Positions 45,404-55,313 of a stretch of DNA of 64,000 nucleotides are shown one piece after another (the first letter of the stretch is position 1; each line of letters opens with the position of its first letter). The notes under the pieces are model-generated. The model worked only from the letters and a program-made list of their open reading frames with translations, made no database searches and had not been told where the DNA came from. This stretch comes from Advenella incenata (GTDB lineage Bacteria > Pseudomonadota > Gammaproteobacteria > Burkholderiales > Burkholderiaceae_B), in assembly GCF_004217095.1 (NCBI RefSeq), contig NZ_SHKO01000004.1:248001-312000 (forward strand). Reading direction: 5' to 3'. A program made the position numbers and the translations under genes.

Positions 45404-46567
45404 ATGACGACAAGCAACTGGTTACTCCCTGAACATCTATCCGATATTCTGCCCGCAGAAGCGCGTCGAATCGAAGAGCTGCGTCGTGCGATGCTGGATC
45501 TGTATCGAAACTGCGGTTTTGAGCTGGTCGCGCCGCCGCTGGTTGAATATACCGACTCGCTATTCGTCGGCAACAGCCACGACCTTAAGCTGCAAACCAA
45601 TAAATTGGTGGATCAGCTCTCGGGCCGCACCATGGGCGTGCGCGCCGACATGACTTCGCAGGTAGCGCGTATTGATGCGCACTTGCTCAATCGTGAAGGG
45701 GTGGCTCGGCTTTGTTACTGTGGCAGCGTGTTGCATGCGCGTCCTTCGGGCTTGCTGGCAGATCGTGAGTTGCTGCAGATCGGGGCCGAAATTTATGGCT
45801 ACTCCGGCTACGAAGCAGATTTGCAAATTATCCAGCTGGCGCTCGATAGCCTTGCCCTGGCAGGTATAGAGAATGCCAGCCTGGACCTGAATCATCCGGG
45901 TGTATCACGCGCGTTAATCGAAGCGGCGGGCCTGCAGGATCAGGCAGGCGAAGTGCTGTCGCTGCTCAAGGAAAAAGATGTCCCCGGGTTGCGGCAGCTA
46001 TTTGAAGCCACCTCTGGTGTGCCGGAGGATATTGCCGCTGCGCTGATTCGTCTGCCGTCGCTGTATGGCGATGTCACGGTGCTTGCCGAGGCGGCTTCGG
46101 CTTTGCCCGATTTGCCGGGCATCCGAGCCGCATTGCAAGCATTGCGCACTCTGGTTGATGCGCTCGATGTGACTGCGGTCGGGATAGATCTGGCTGACGT
46201 CAAGGGCTACGATTATCACTCTGGCGTCAGCTTTGCGATTTTTGGCCGCGGCTGGCCCGATGCCATTGTTCGCGGTGGCCGGTACGACAATGCAGGCTCC
46301 TCCTTCGGACGAGCGCGTGCAGCTACCGGGTTCAGCCTGGATTTGCGCAAGGTTTCCGCCGGTCTGGCTCCGGCCGAACCGTCCCGGGCCGTGCGCGCGC
46401 CGTGGAGTTCAGAGCCCGAGCTGGGCGAAAAAATTCGCCAGCTTCGGCAGGAAGGCAATGTGGTGGTTCAGTTTTTTCCGGGCACCACGCAAAGTATTGA
46501 TGAATTTGTTTTCGACCGTGAGCTTGTTTGCGACAACGGTCAATGGGTATTGAAAAGTACCAACTAA
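45404..46567 (+). CDS. hisZ: ATP phosphoribosyltransferase regulatory subunit
   Basis: HisZ is a HisS-like protein without tRNA-charging activity that activates the short form of HisG, the first enzyme of histidine synthesis. The 387 residues start [16 protein letters not shown], have class II synthetase-like segments ([15 protein letters not shown]) and [15 protein letters not shown] near 266-280. The ATG at 45404 is preferred to a TTG seven codons upstream. The hisZ-purA order is common in betaproteobacteria. Confidence 0.94.
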   Translation: MTTSNWLLPEHLSDILPAEARRIEELRRAMLDLYRNCGFELVAPPLVEYTDSLFVGNSHDLKLQTNKLVDQLSGRTMGVRADMTSQVARIDAHLLNREGVARLCYCGSVLHARPSGLLADRELLQIGAEIYGYSGYEADLQIIQLALDSLALAGIENASLDLNHPGVSRALIEAAGLQDQAGEVLSLLKEKDVPGLRQLFEATSGVPEDIAAALIRLPSLYGDVTVLAEAASALPDLPGIRAALQALRTLVDALDVTAVGIDLADVKGYDYHSGVSFAIFGRGWPDAIVRGGRYDNAGSSFGRARAATGFSLDLRKVSAGLAPAEPSRAVRAPWSSEPELGEKIRQLRQEGNVVVQFFPGTTQSIDEFVFDRELVCDNGQWVLKSTN

Positions 46568-46599
46568 TCGGGTCCTGTTGATTTGTTCGGCAGGAATAA

Positions 46600-47931
<1,332 letters not shown>

Positions 47932-47944
47932 AGGACAACAGAAC

Positions 47945-48487
47945 ATGAGTGCGCCAGAAAATTCTGACAAACATTTGTGGATCAGCTGGGATGAATATAA
48001 CCGGCTGATCGAGCGACTTGCCCTGGTGGTTCATCAATCCGGCTGGAAATTCGACAAGATCCTGTGCCTGGCGCGGGGCGGGGTGCGGGTTGGCGACGTG
48101 CTGTCTCGTATTTTCGACGTGCCGCTGGGCATACTTGCCACCAGCAGCTATCGTGAAGCGGCTGGTACCGTGCAGGGCCAGCTGGATATCGCCAAATTCA
48201 TTACTATCACCCGCGGCACGCTCGATGGCCGGGTACTGCTAGTAGACGATATGGTTGACACCGGGCTGACCTTTGCCCGGGTGCAGGAGCACCTTGTTAC
48301 GCAATATCCTGCCATTACCGAGCTGCGATCTGCGGTTTTGTGGTGGAAAGGCCACGCCAAGGCAGAACCCGATTATTACATCGAAAAGCTACCCACCAAT
48401 CCGTGGATCCACCAACCGTTTGAAGATTACGACAGTTTGCGGCCCCATCAGCTGGAGGCTTGGGTAAGAAAAGGTACACAATCCTGA
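47945..48487 (+). CDS. purine phosphoribosyltransferase family protein
   Basis: A 180-residue type I phosphoribosyltransferase. The PRPP-binding loop VLLVDDMVDTGLT lies near 99-111. LARGGVRVGDVLSRIF near 43-58 and PWIHQPFEDYD near the C-terminus resemble hypoxanthine/xanthine-type enzymes. It begins 13 bases after purA, so the pair may tune purine flow between salvage and AMP synthesis. The exact base is not certain. Confidence 0.85.
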   Translation: MSAPENSDKHLWISWDEYNRLIERLALVVHQSGWKFDKILCLARGGVRVGDVLSRIFDVPLGILATSSYREAAGTVQGQLDIAKFITITRGTLDGRVLLVDDMVDTGLTFARVQEHLVTQYPAITELRSAVLWWKGHAKAEPDYYIEKLPTNPWIHQPFEDYDSLRPHQLEAWVRKGTQS

Positions 48488-48494
48488 GCTTTTG

Positions 48495-48503
48495 TGCTAG
48501 AAT
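48495..48503 (+). promoter_or_regulatory. extended -10 promoter element before rpsU
   Basis: TGCTAGAAT contains a TGn extension and a near-consensus -10 hexamer, about 54 bases upstream of the rpsU ATG. No good -35 is seen. It is the best candidate for starting the rpsU-dnaG-rpoD transcript. Confidence 0.4.
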
Positions 48504-48556
48504 CCTTGATTATCCAAGATTTTTTCTTCCAATTTTAAAGAACACGCCTACAATTC

Positions 48557-48769
48557 ATGCCTAACGTACGCTTAAAAGAGAACGAGCCATTTGAAGCCGC
48601 ACTTCGCCGCTTCAAACGCACTATCGAAAAAACCGGTCTGCTGACAGAACTGCGCTCACGCGAGTTCTACGAAAAACCAACAGCAGAGCGCAAACGCAAG
48701 CACGCTGCTGCGGTTAAACGTCACTACAAACGTATCCGTAGCCAGCAATTGCCTCCACGCATGTATTAA
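48557..48769 (+). CDS. rpsU: ribosomal protein bS21
   Basis: A 70-residue, very basic 30S protein involved in translation initiation. The sequence [20 protein letters not shown] and the end [13 protein letters not shown] are typical. It heads the conserved macromolecular synthesis operon rpsU-dnaG-rpoD. Confidence 0.98.
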   Translation: MPNVRLKENEPFEAALRRFKRTIEKTGLLTELRSREFYEKPTAERKRKHAAAVKRHYKRIRSQQLPPRMY

Positions 48770-48778
48770 TGTGTACAG

Positions 48779-50659
48779 TTGATTCCTGACAGCTTTGTTC
48801 AGGACTTGCTGGCACGGGTCGACGTTGTCGATGTTGTTGGCAAGTACGTTCAACTTAGAAAGGGCGGAGCGAATTTACTCGGCCTTTGCCCCTTTCACAA
48901 CGAAAAATCGCCTTCCTTTACCGTTAGTCCCACCAAACAGTTTTATCACTGCTTTGGCTGCGGCGCGCATGGTACTGCCATCACATTCCTTATGGAACAC
49001 ACCGGGGCCTCGTTTCCCGAAGCGGTGCGGTCTCTTGCTGCGAATGTGGGTATGGTCGTGCCTGAAGAGCAGCGCAGCCCACAGCAACAGGTGCGTGCGC
49101 GCGAACAAAAGGCGGAAGTCAATCGGCACCAGCAGGTACTTGAGAAAGCCCAGGCACGTTATCTGGCGCTGCTCAGGGAAAGCCAGGACGCCATTGCCTA
49201 CCTCAAGCAGCGGGGCATTACCGGCAAGACCGCCAAGCTCTTCGGGCTGGGCTGGTCTGGTCATGATCGCAGCGGTCTAAAACAGGTTTTTGATAACTAC
49301 GATGACCCGTTGCTGACCGAAGCTGGCCTGGTCATTGAGTCCGATGATGGCCGGCGCTATGACCGGTTCCGCGAACGGATCATGTTCCCCATCATCAATG
49401 CGAAGGGTAATCTGATCGGCTTTGGCGGTCGGGTCATTGGTAAGGGCGAGCCCAAATACCTGAATTCCCCGGAAACCCCAGTGTTCAACAAGGGCCAGGA
49501 ACTATACGGCCTGTGGGAGAATCGCCAGGGTATCCGGCAAGAAGGTTGCGTGCTGGTTGTGGAAGGTTACATGGATGTGGTGGGTCTGGCGCAGCAGGGC
49601 ATCGGGTTTGCGGTGGCCACGCTGGGCACGGCAACCACGCCGACCCATATTCAGAAATTGCTGCGCACCAGTGATCGCATCGTTTTCAGCTTTGATGGCG
49701 ACGGGGCGGGCCGTCGAGCGGCCTGGAAAGCACTGAATGTGTGCTTGCCGTTCCTGCGCGACGATATCTCCTTGCGATTCCTGTTTCTGCCCAATGAGCA
49801 CGACCCCGATTCCTTTGTGCGCGATCTGGGTCCGGAAGCGTTCCGCAAGGAGCTTGCGCAGTCACGCGTGTTGTCCACATTCCTGCTTGAAGAGCTGGCC
49901 TCTCGCCACAATCTGAACGAAGCCGAGGGCAGGGCAGCCTGCCTGCATGAGGCCCGGCCCCTGATCTCGTCCATCCCGGCTTCGGGCATCCGAACGCAGA
50001 TCGAGAATGACTTTGCCAAGCTGGTCTCATTGACCTCGGCCGAGTTGTTGACCGACCTTGCTCGTTTTGAAGAAGCGGCCCAAAAGCGCCAGGAGTGGCA
50101 AAAAGCGCTACCCGACGCGCCCGCCAAAAACCAGGGAGCCACCCAGGATAACTCTCCATTTGGTTCGCCATTTGATGCGGCGCCAGCGTCGTTTGAGCCC
50201 AAGCCATCGGCCCGTTTCGGCCGTGCCGGCACCCGTCGGGGTGGCCGTCAGGTGACGCCACTGGCCCGCAGGCTCATCAAGTTGCTGGCCTCCAATCTGG
50301 AGTTGGTTCATAAAATAACCGACCAGCAGCTTGAAGTTTTGGGGTTTAGCCCCCAATTTGCTTATGTAAGGGAATTTATTGCATTTGCCCAGACCACTCA
50401 GGCAACACACCTTGCGGCGCTCATACAACGCGCCGAACCCGGCTCCGAAATAGCCAATATGCTGACTGGTCTGACAATTGACTCTTTCGACGAGGATGCC
50501 TTACCCGACCCCGTCGCAGAGTGGAATGATGCGCTGCGCAAAATTGAATTCGAACGTCTGAACCAGGATAAGGAAAACCTGGTGGCAGGCGGCTTGAAAA
50601 CAGCAGCGGATCGCGAACGATACAAGGCCATCAATGCCCGTATCAGATTGTTAAAATAA
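48779..50659 (+). CDS. dnaG: DNA primase
   Basis: DnaG lays RNA primers for replication. The 626 residues have the N-terminal zinc finger (CPFHNEKSPSF ... HCFGCGAHG near 37-64), the TOPRIM core with VVEGYMDVVGL near 261-271 and FSFDGDGAGRRA near 303-314, and a C-terminal DnaB-binding domain. The start is a TTG at 48779, 9 bases after rpsU; the nearby GTG is out of frame and stops at once. A Gln/Pro-rich linker lies at about 440-485. Confidence 0.96.
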   Translation: MIPDSFVQDLLARVDVVDVVGKYVQLRKGGANLLGLCPFHNEKSPSFTVSPTKQFYHCFGCGAHGTAITFLMEHTGASFPEAVRSLAANVGMVVPEEQRSPQQQVRAREQKAEVNRHQQVLEKAQARYLALLRESQDAIAYLKQRGITGKTAKLFGLGWSGHDRSGLKQVFDNYDDPLLTEAGLVIESDDGRRYDRFRERIMFPIINAKGNLIGFGGRVIGKGEPKYLNSPETPVFNKGQELYGLWENRQGIRQEGCVLVVEGYMDVVGLAQQGIGFAVATLGTATTPTHIQKLLRTSDRIVFSFDGDGAGRRAAWKALNVCLPFLRDDISLRFLFLPNEHDPDSFVRDLGPEAFRKELAQSRVLSTFLLEELASRHNLNEAEGRAACLHEARPLISSIPASGIRTQIENDFAKLVSLTSAELLTDLARFEEAAQKRQEWQKALPDAPAKNQGATQDNSPFGSPFDAAPASFEPKPSARFGRAGTRRGGRQVTPLARRLIKLLASNLELVHKITDQQLEVLGFSPQFAYVREFIAFAQTTQATHLAALIQRAEPGSEIANMLTGLTIDSFDEDALPDPVAEWNDALRKIEFERLNQDKENLVAGGLKTAADRERYKAINARIRLLK

Positions 50660-50680
50660 GGGTTTTATAAATTACTTGTG

Positions 50681-50686
50681 TATAAT
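50681..50686 (+). promoter_or_regulatory. -10 box of a possible internal rpoD promoter
   Basis: A perfect TATAAT lies about 130 bases upstream of the rpoD ATG in an AT-rich gap after dnaG. No convincing -35 is found at the right distance. Internal rpoD promoters, including heat-shock ones, are known in this operon. Confidence 0.35.
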
Positions 50687-50816
50687 GTAAAGTTTGCTCG
50701 TCTCTATATATGCGCCTCCTTTTGCTGCTTAAATAAAAAATAACAAGCGGCGAAGCAGTGCGTGGTTTTGTTGTTTTTGTTTTGTTTGTGTTGATCTGAG
50801 ATTGCCGGAACTGACT

Positions 50817-53300
50817 ATGACCAAATCCAGTAGTAAACCAACTCCTTCGAAGACAGCAGTTAAGAAAGTGACCGCAAAGTCTTCTTCGAAAACCACAGCA
50901 CCAGCCAGTTCTGCCCTGAAAAAAGGCAAAACGGTGCCAGCAGAGACTAAGGCAAGTCCTTCAGTGAAAAAAACGGCGGCTTCAGGCAAAGTCAGTAAGG
51001 CCGCCAAACCGGAAATGAATGTGAAAGATACTGCTGCAAAAGTAACCAAGTCAGCGCCTTCGGCTAAACCCGGGACAAAGGCACCGGCCAGCAAAACGGC
51101 GACAGCTGCGCAGGCAGAAGCCAAAACTGTAAAAACGGTCGCAGCCAAAACGGCATCGGCCCGTCCTGCTGCCCAAAAGGCTCCGGCCAAAACGGCTGCG
51201 TCCAAAACAGCACAGGCAAAAGCTGACGTGGATGACACGGACTTCGATCTGGACGACACCGATCTGGATCAGGAAAAAGCCGGGAAGCGCAAGCCCAAGG
51301 TAGGAACAGGCCGCAAGCCTGGTCGTCCGTCAAAAAACAAAAGCAATGACGAAGATGATGAATTCCTCGAATCCGAAGATGGCGAAGTAGAAGAAGTGCC
51401 CGATTTCAAGCCGGCCAAGCGCGGCAAACGTGGTGCGAAAGATGCCAAAGAGGTATCAAGTCGCGGCCCGGTCTCGCCTGAAGAACAGGAAGCGCGCCGG
51501 AACCGTCTCAAACTGCTTATCAAGCTGGGCAAGGAACGGGGCTACCTCACCTACGGCGAAATCAATGACCATCTTCCCGATGATCTGGTAGATGCAGAGG
51601 CCATTGACGGCATCATCAGCACCTTCAGCGATATGGGCATCTCCGTCTATGACCAGGCGCCCGATGCAGAGGCGCTGCTGCTGAGCGACAACGCGCCCGT
51701 AGCGTCCTCCGACGACGACGTGGAAGACGAAGCCGAAGCTGCGCTCACCACGGTAGACTCCGACTTTGGTCGCACTACCGACCCCGTTCGCATGTATATG
51801 CGCGAAATGGGCACGGTCGAGCTGCTGACGCGTGAGGGCGAGATTGAAATCGCCAAGCGTATTGAGGAAGGTCTCAAGCACATGGTCATGGCCATTGCTG
51901 CCTGCCCGACAACGATTCAGGAAATTCTGAACCATATCCAGCGCGTTCGCGATGGCCAGGCGCAGATTGATGAAATCGTTGATGGCCTGGTCACCGAAGA
52001 CGGCGAAGAATATGCCGGTTCAGGCGTACAGGAAGAAGACGAGAGTGACGACGGCCCGGCCGGCGGCATGAGCAGCAAGCAGCTGGAAATGCTGCGTCAA
52101 CAGGCGCTGGAAAAATTCGACTCCGTTGAAAAATGGTTCGGCAAAATGCGCAGTGTTTACGAACAGGGCGGCTACCGTACACCAGATTACATTCGCTCCC
52201 AGGAAGCTATTCTTGAGGAACTGATGGGCGTGCGCTTTACAGCCAAAATGGTCGAACGCCTTGCAGACACGCTGCGTAACCAGGTTGAGGAAGTGCGCCA
52301 GCTCGAACGCGCCATTTTGCATACCTGCGTGGATCGTGTCGGCATGCCACGTTCTTACTTTATTAAAGTATTTCCTGGTCAGGAAACCAATCTGAACTGG
52401 GTGCAGGAAGAAGTGAACAAGAACGCTGCTTACGCAGAAACGCTTGAGCGCTCCATTCCTGATATCCATGAAATTCAGCAAAAACTGATCGACCTGGAAA
52501 ATGCAGTTGTTCTGCCTCTCAAAGATCTGAAAGACGTGAACAAGCGCATGGTTACCGGTGAAGCCAAGGCCAAGAAAGCCAAACGCGAAATGATCGAAGC
52601 CAACTTGCGGCTGGTTATCTCTATTGCCAAGAAATACACCAACCGTGGCCTGCAGTTCCTTGACCTGATTCAGGAAGGCAATATCGGCCTGATGAAAGCC
52701 GTGGACAAATTCGAATACCGTCGTGGCTACAAGTTTTCTACGTACGCCACATGGTGGATTCGTCAGGCCATTACGCGTTCAATCGCCGACCAGGCGCGCA
52801 CGATCCGTATCCCGGTTCATATGATTGAAACCATCAACAAGATGAACCGTATCAATCGCCAGATTTTGCAGGAAACAGGCACCGAGCCTGATCCGGCAAC
52901 ACTGGCGCAGAAAATGGATATGCCGGAAGAGAAGATCCGCAAAATCCTCAAAATCGCCAAAGAGCCCATTTCCATGGAAACGCCGATTGGTGATGATGAC
53001 GATTCGCATCTGGGCGACTTCATCGAAGACAATGCCACACTGGCGCCATCAGACAATGCGCTGTATGGTTCCATGCGCGATGCCTTCAAGGAAGTGCTCG
53101 ACTCTCTGACGCCACGCGAAGCCAAAGTGCTGCGTATGCGTTTTGGTATCGGCATTAGTTCGGATCAGACGCTGGAAGAAGTGGGCAAACAGTTTGACGT
53201 AACTCGTGAGCGGATCCGTCAGATAGAAGCCAAGGCCCTGCGCAAGTTGCGTCATCCAAGCAGAGCTGATAAACTTAAAAGCTTTCTTGAAAACCAGTAA
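50817..53300 (+). CDS. rpoD: primary sigma factor RpoD with long Lys/Ala-rich N-terminus
   Basis: The housekeeping sigma-70, 827 residues from the ATG at 50817, larger than the 613 of E. coli. Residues 1 to about 140 are a low-complexity Lys/Ala/Thr/Pro stretch resembling histone H1-like tails, followed by an acidic patch ([16 protein letters not shown]). The canonical parts follow: region 1.1 ([20 protein letters not shown]), 1.2 ([20 protein letters not shown]), a large non-conserved domain, 2.3-2.4 ([20 protein letters not shown]), 3, and 4.2 ([20 protein letters not shown]). A TTG five codons upstream is an alternative start. Confidence 0.97.
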   Translation: MTKSSSKPTPSKTAVKKVTAKSSSKTTAPASSALKKGKTVPAETKASPSVKKTAASGKVSKAAKPEMNVKDTAAKVTKSAPSAKPGTKAPASKTATAAQAEAKTVKTVAAKTASARPAAQKAPAKTAASKTAQAKADVDDTDFDLDDTDLDQEKAGKRKPKVGTGRKPGRPSKNKSNDEDDEFLESEDGEVEEVPDFKPAKRGKRGAKDAKEVSSRGPVSPEEQEARRNRLKLLIKLGKERGYLTYGEINDHLPDDLVDAEAIDGIISTFSDMGISVYDQAPDAEALLLSDNAPVASSDDDVEDEAEAALTTVDSDFGRTTDPVRMYMREMGTVELLTREGEIEIAKRIEEGLKHMVMAIAACPTTIQEILNHIQRVRDGQAQIDEIVDGLVTEDGEEYAGSGVQEEDESDDGPAGGMSSKQLEMLRQQALEKFDSVEKWFGKMRSVYEQGGYRTPDYIRSQEAILEELMGVRFTAKMVERLADTLRNQVEEVRQLERAILHTCVDRVGMPRSYFIKVFPGQETNLNWVQEEVNKNAAYAETLERSIPDIHEIQQKLIDLENAVVLPLKDLKDVNKRMVTGEAKAKKAKREMIEANLRLVISIAKKYTNRGLQFLDLIQEGNIGLMKAVDKFEYRRGYKFSTYATWWIRQAITRSIADQARTIRIPVHMIETINKMNRINRQILQETGTEPDPATLAQKMDMPEEKIRKILKIAKEPISMETPIGDDDDSHLGDFIEDNATLAPSDNALYGSMRDAFKEVLDSLTPREAKVLRMRFGIGISSDQTLEEVGKQFDVTRERIRQIEAKALRKLRHPSRADKLKSFLENQ

Positions 53301-53404
53301 TTAAATTTGCCGGTCGCGCGTGAGTATTTGAAGAAATACTTGGCGTTAGTTAGACGCTAGCGCAGCCGCATTTAAATTGTAGTTAGCAAGAAAAAAGCCG
53401 GAAA

Positions 53405-53457
53405 TTGGCCGCATCTGTCAGGTGTTTTATACACAAGGTAGTCTGACAGGCGGCCAA
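53405..53457. terminator. long stem-loop after rpoD
   Basis: TTGGCCGC plus CTGTCAG (53405-53421) pairs with CTGACAG plus GCGGCCAA (53443-53457) with a small internal bulge. The loop is about 21 bases. The T-tail is missing, so it may be an RNA-processing or weak termination element between rpoD and the tRNA. Confidence 0.45.
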
Positions 53458-53468
53458 AATAATGGATA

Positions 53469-53545
53469 CCCCCTGTAGCTCAGTTGGTTAGAGCAGAGGA
53501 CTCATAATCCTTTGGTCGCTGGTTCGAGTCCAGCCGGGGGGACCA
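53469..53545 (+). tRNA. tRNA-Ile2 (anticodon CAU), CCA encoded
   Basis: A full 77-base cloverleaf: acceptor arms CCCCCTG / CGGGGGG (one T-G pair), D arm GCTC/GAGC, anticodon loop CTCATAA with CAT at 53503-53505, T arm GCTGG/CCAGC, then A and an encoded CCA. A CAU anticodon could be Met, but the anticodon-to-T-arm part (TTTGGTCGCTGG) matches the isoleucine tRNA whose C34 becomes lysidine and reads AUA; elongator Met tRNAs differ there. Its 3' end abuts an integrase remnant, so it is a likely island attachment site. Confidence 0.85.
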
Positions 53546-53574
53546 GAGAAAGCTTTTAGAATCAATAAATTAGC

Positions 53575-53769
53575 CGCTTGCTTAAGCGGCTTTTTTGTTG
53601 TCTGTTTCGCCACCGTGACTAAATCGTGACTGTATTTCGCTGGCCGTGACATATTGGCAAGATGACCGACATCCAAATGGGCATACTTCTGTACCATTTC
53701 GATCGTCTCCCAGCCACCCAATTCTTTCAAAACCATGAGCGATGTGCCGGACTGAACATGCCGGCTTCC
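53575..53769 (-). pseudogene. C-terminal remnant of a tyrosine recombinase (phage/island integrase)
   Basis: On the minus strand the reading GTSLMVLKELGGWETIEMVQ followed by KYAHL is the C-terminal core of phage-type integrases, with the catalytic Tyr in QKYAHL. The upstream Arg-His-x-x-Arg boxes are missing: the frame before it (KGDRYAAIAVLIGSRHVQSG) looks as if an internal deletion joined two parts, and no full gene is present. The frame has no stop before the tRNA. The ends given are approximate. It shows that an element once integrated at the tRNA-Ile2 gene. Confidence 0.75.
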
Positions 53770-53879
53770 TATCAACACAGCTATCGCAGCATATCGATCT
53801 CCCTTGCCACGACGGGAGCTTGACGCGAGTATCTTTGCCCTGGACAAGGAGTGGCAAGACGGCCTAGCCGAGTGAGCTA

Positions 53880-54215
53880 TTAAATCGCGGCAGCTTCGGC
53901 TATTACGTTCGCCGCCCATTGATTCAAACTCACTCCTGATGCCTGCGCCGCTAGTGCAGCGGCTTGGTGTGTTTCCGGAGAAACGCGTAGGACGAACTTG
54001 CCGGAGAACTGTTTTTTCGGTTCAATGCCGCGTCTCTCGCATTCTTCCAAGAAGATGCGCAAGGAGGTTTTTGCTTCCTCTTTGAGAGTCGCTACATCGG
54101 TGGCGTAAAAGTCTGCGCCGCCGTTCAGGTCGACAAACTCCCCACGAAACATTTCTGTTTCGGGATCGAAGGAAATGACGGCTTTGTAGCCGTCGATATT
54201 CAAAATGTTGTTCAT
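53880..54215 (-). CDS. hicB: HicB-family antitoxin
   Basis: A 111-residue antitoxin. The N-terminal HicB-like domain (YKAVISFDPETEMFRGEFVD) is a degraded RNase-H fold that binds the toxin. The C-terminal ribbon-helix-helix (FVLRVSPETHQAAALAAQAS and SLNQWAANVI) binds DNA. It overlaps the toxin gene by 4 bases (ATGA). It would neutralise HicA and repress the hicAB promoter. Confidence 0.88.
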   Translation of the reverse strand: MNNILNIDGYKAVISFDPETEMFRGEFVDLNGGADFYATDVATLKEEAKTSLRIFLEECERRGIEPKKQFSGKFVLRVSPETHQAAALAAQASGVSLNQWAANVIAEAAAI

Positions 54216-54496
54216 GGTTTAACTCCGTTTTCTTCAAGCCATTTTCTGATGCTTGCCACTGCTCCTTTATCGACGTCCGGGGAGGGGTGGGGCTTGTGTA
54301 GGACTCGGACTTGATCGAACAGGAATATCGCGACCCTTGATCCCTCTCGCTCTGTTACCTCGCCGCCAAGTTCTGTGAAAAGAGTCAGCAGATCGAGCCA
54401 TTTAACTCCTGCTGGGGTGGGTCTCGAAAAGATCAGTTGAAGGGTTTTGCTATGCTTCGATTTTATGCAATAAATGATACTAAAATATAGTATCAA
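54212..54496 (-). CDS. hicA: HicA-family mRNA interferase toxin
   Basis: The core of this ~80-90 residue protein reads SKHSKTLQLIFSRPTP, WLDLLTLFTELGGEV, EREGSRVAIF and VRVLHKPHPSPD, and it ends KWLEENGVKP. This is the HicA double-stranded-RNA-binding-like fold with the catalytic-type His in LHKPHP. The start is unclear. The only in-frame NTG is a TTG at 54496, which would make the first residues overlap the operator palindrome. Relatives start at the residue before KSKH, but here that codon is ATA (54466-54464). The toxin may therefore be poorly translated or silenced. Confidence 0.8.
   Translation of the reverse strand: MILYFSIIYCIKSKHSKTLQLIFSRPTPAGVKWLDLLTLFTELGGEVTEREGSRVAIFLFDQVRVLHKPHPSPDVDKGAVASIRKWLEENGVKP
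54476..54494. promoter_or_regulatory. operator-like palindrome at the hicA start
   Basis: GATACTA and TAGTATC form a perfect 7-bp inverted repeat around AAATA. It sits at the 5' end of hicAB, where the HicB ribbon-helix-helix domain is expected to bind and repress its own operon. Confidence 0.55.
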
Positions 54497-54517
54497 AATA
54501 AATATGTTTTTATAAGA

Positions 54518-54545
54518 CGCTCCAAGCGCTGGGGCGGCTTTTTTT
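54518..54545 (+). terminator. intrinsic terminator-like hairpin 1
   Basis: CGCTCC pairs with GGGGCG (one T-G pair) around AAGCGCT, then GC and seven T. No plus-strand gene precedes it within this region. Confidence 0.6.
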
Positions 54546-54729
54546 AACCACTGTCGCGGCCGCTTTCAATGTTCCTTGATCAATTGATCTGATAGTTATT
54601 GAAGATGCATTTTTGCTACGTGCGAAATAAAACCTCAGCTAAGGCTAAGATGATTAAGCTATGTGAACTTCACTGCTAATTCATCGCCTTTTCAGCTGTA
54701 TCCCAATAGAATTCTGATGTGCGAATGAT

Positions 54730-54883
54730 ATTCACCTATCCATCGTACTTTTCGCCTCGGTCGTAACGGCCGGGGCTTTTTTGCATACGTTGCTCGTGCT
54801 CGTTTCCCCTGATAAGCAATGCAGTAATAAACATGTAATATTTCAAAACGCAATGTTATAAGTAAAAAAACGGATAGGTGAAT
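54730..54883. repeat. 12-bp inverted repeat in the gene-poor region
   Basis: ATTCACCTATCC (54730-54741) and GGATAGGTGAAT (54872-54883) are exact reverse complements 130 bases apart. Each lies a short distance upstream of its own terminator-like hairpin, so separate RNAs from the two segments could pair with each other. Confidence 0.6.
54754..54782 (+). terminator. intrinsic terminator-like hairpin 2
   Basis: GCCTCGG pairs with CCGGGGC (one T-G pair), followed by six T. The 12-mer ATTCACCTATCC lies just upstream at 54730-54741. Confidence 0.65.
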
Positions 54884-54893
54884 GCATTGCGTT

Positions 54894-54917
54894 GCCCTGG
54901 CTTCGGCCGGGGCGTTT
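54894..54917 (+). terminator. intrinsic terminator-like hairpin 3 with TTCG tetraloop
   Basis: GCCCTGGC pairs with GCCGGGGC around the stable tetraloop TTCG, followed by GTTT. The T-run is short. GGATAGGTGAAT lies just upstream at 54872-54883. Confidence 0.55.
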
Positions 54918-55108
54918 CGTATGGGCGTTTATCATTGTTCCGTAATTGATTGCACAGCCGACAGAGTGTAATCTATTGCCGCCCTGTGGGGCCGCAGCCC
55001 AGGCGCAGGCGTTTCCTTGCGTTAACATTTATTAAATTGACCCCCTCAAGCCCAAAGTGCTAATTTGAATGTGTGCACAGGCTCTGCTCAAGAGAACCCA
55101 CTGGGCAC

Positions 55109-55141
55109 CGCCCCGTTAATGTCCTTTTCGGGGCGTTTTTG
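55109..55141 (+). terminator. intrinsic terminator-like hairpin 4
   Basis: CGCCCCG and CGGGGCG form a perfect 7-bp stem around a 13-base loop, followed by TTTTT and a further T-rich tail. Confidence 0.65.
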
Positions 55142-55313
55142 TTTTTGGGGCTACTATGTAACAGCAACAAACCCAGGTTGCCAGCGATGGTACAGATTCA
55201 GAAGCCAGCAACAACACGCGCCTATGCCCCATGTGGGAAGGCAGCTGTATTTCAAAATTAGCACTGTTAAAATCCAGCTCGTTGTACACAACATAAATTC
55301 TTATGGAATGACC

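Larger units (their letters stand above)
54497..55313 (+). other. 817-bp gene-poor region with four plus-strand terminator-like hairpins
   Basis: No convincing ORF is present. Four GC-rich hairpins, three with clear T-runs, follow each other on the plus strand at 54518, 54754, 54894 and 55109. A 12-base inverted repeat links the second and third segments. The layout suits several short transcripts (possible small RNAs) or decayed gene ends of an old prophage. Confidence 0.45.

Noticed and set aside
53469-53545. Elongator or initiator tRNA-Met
   Set aside because: The anticodon is CAU, but the first pair is C-G, not the mismatch of initiator tRNA, and the anticodon-to-T-arm sequence matches isoleucine tRNA2.
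54843-55028. 61-codon minus-strand ORF in the gene-poor region
   Set aside because: No ribosome-binding site or family match, and it runs across a terminator hairpin of the other strand.
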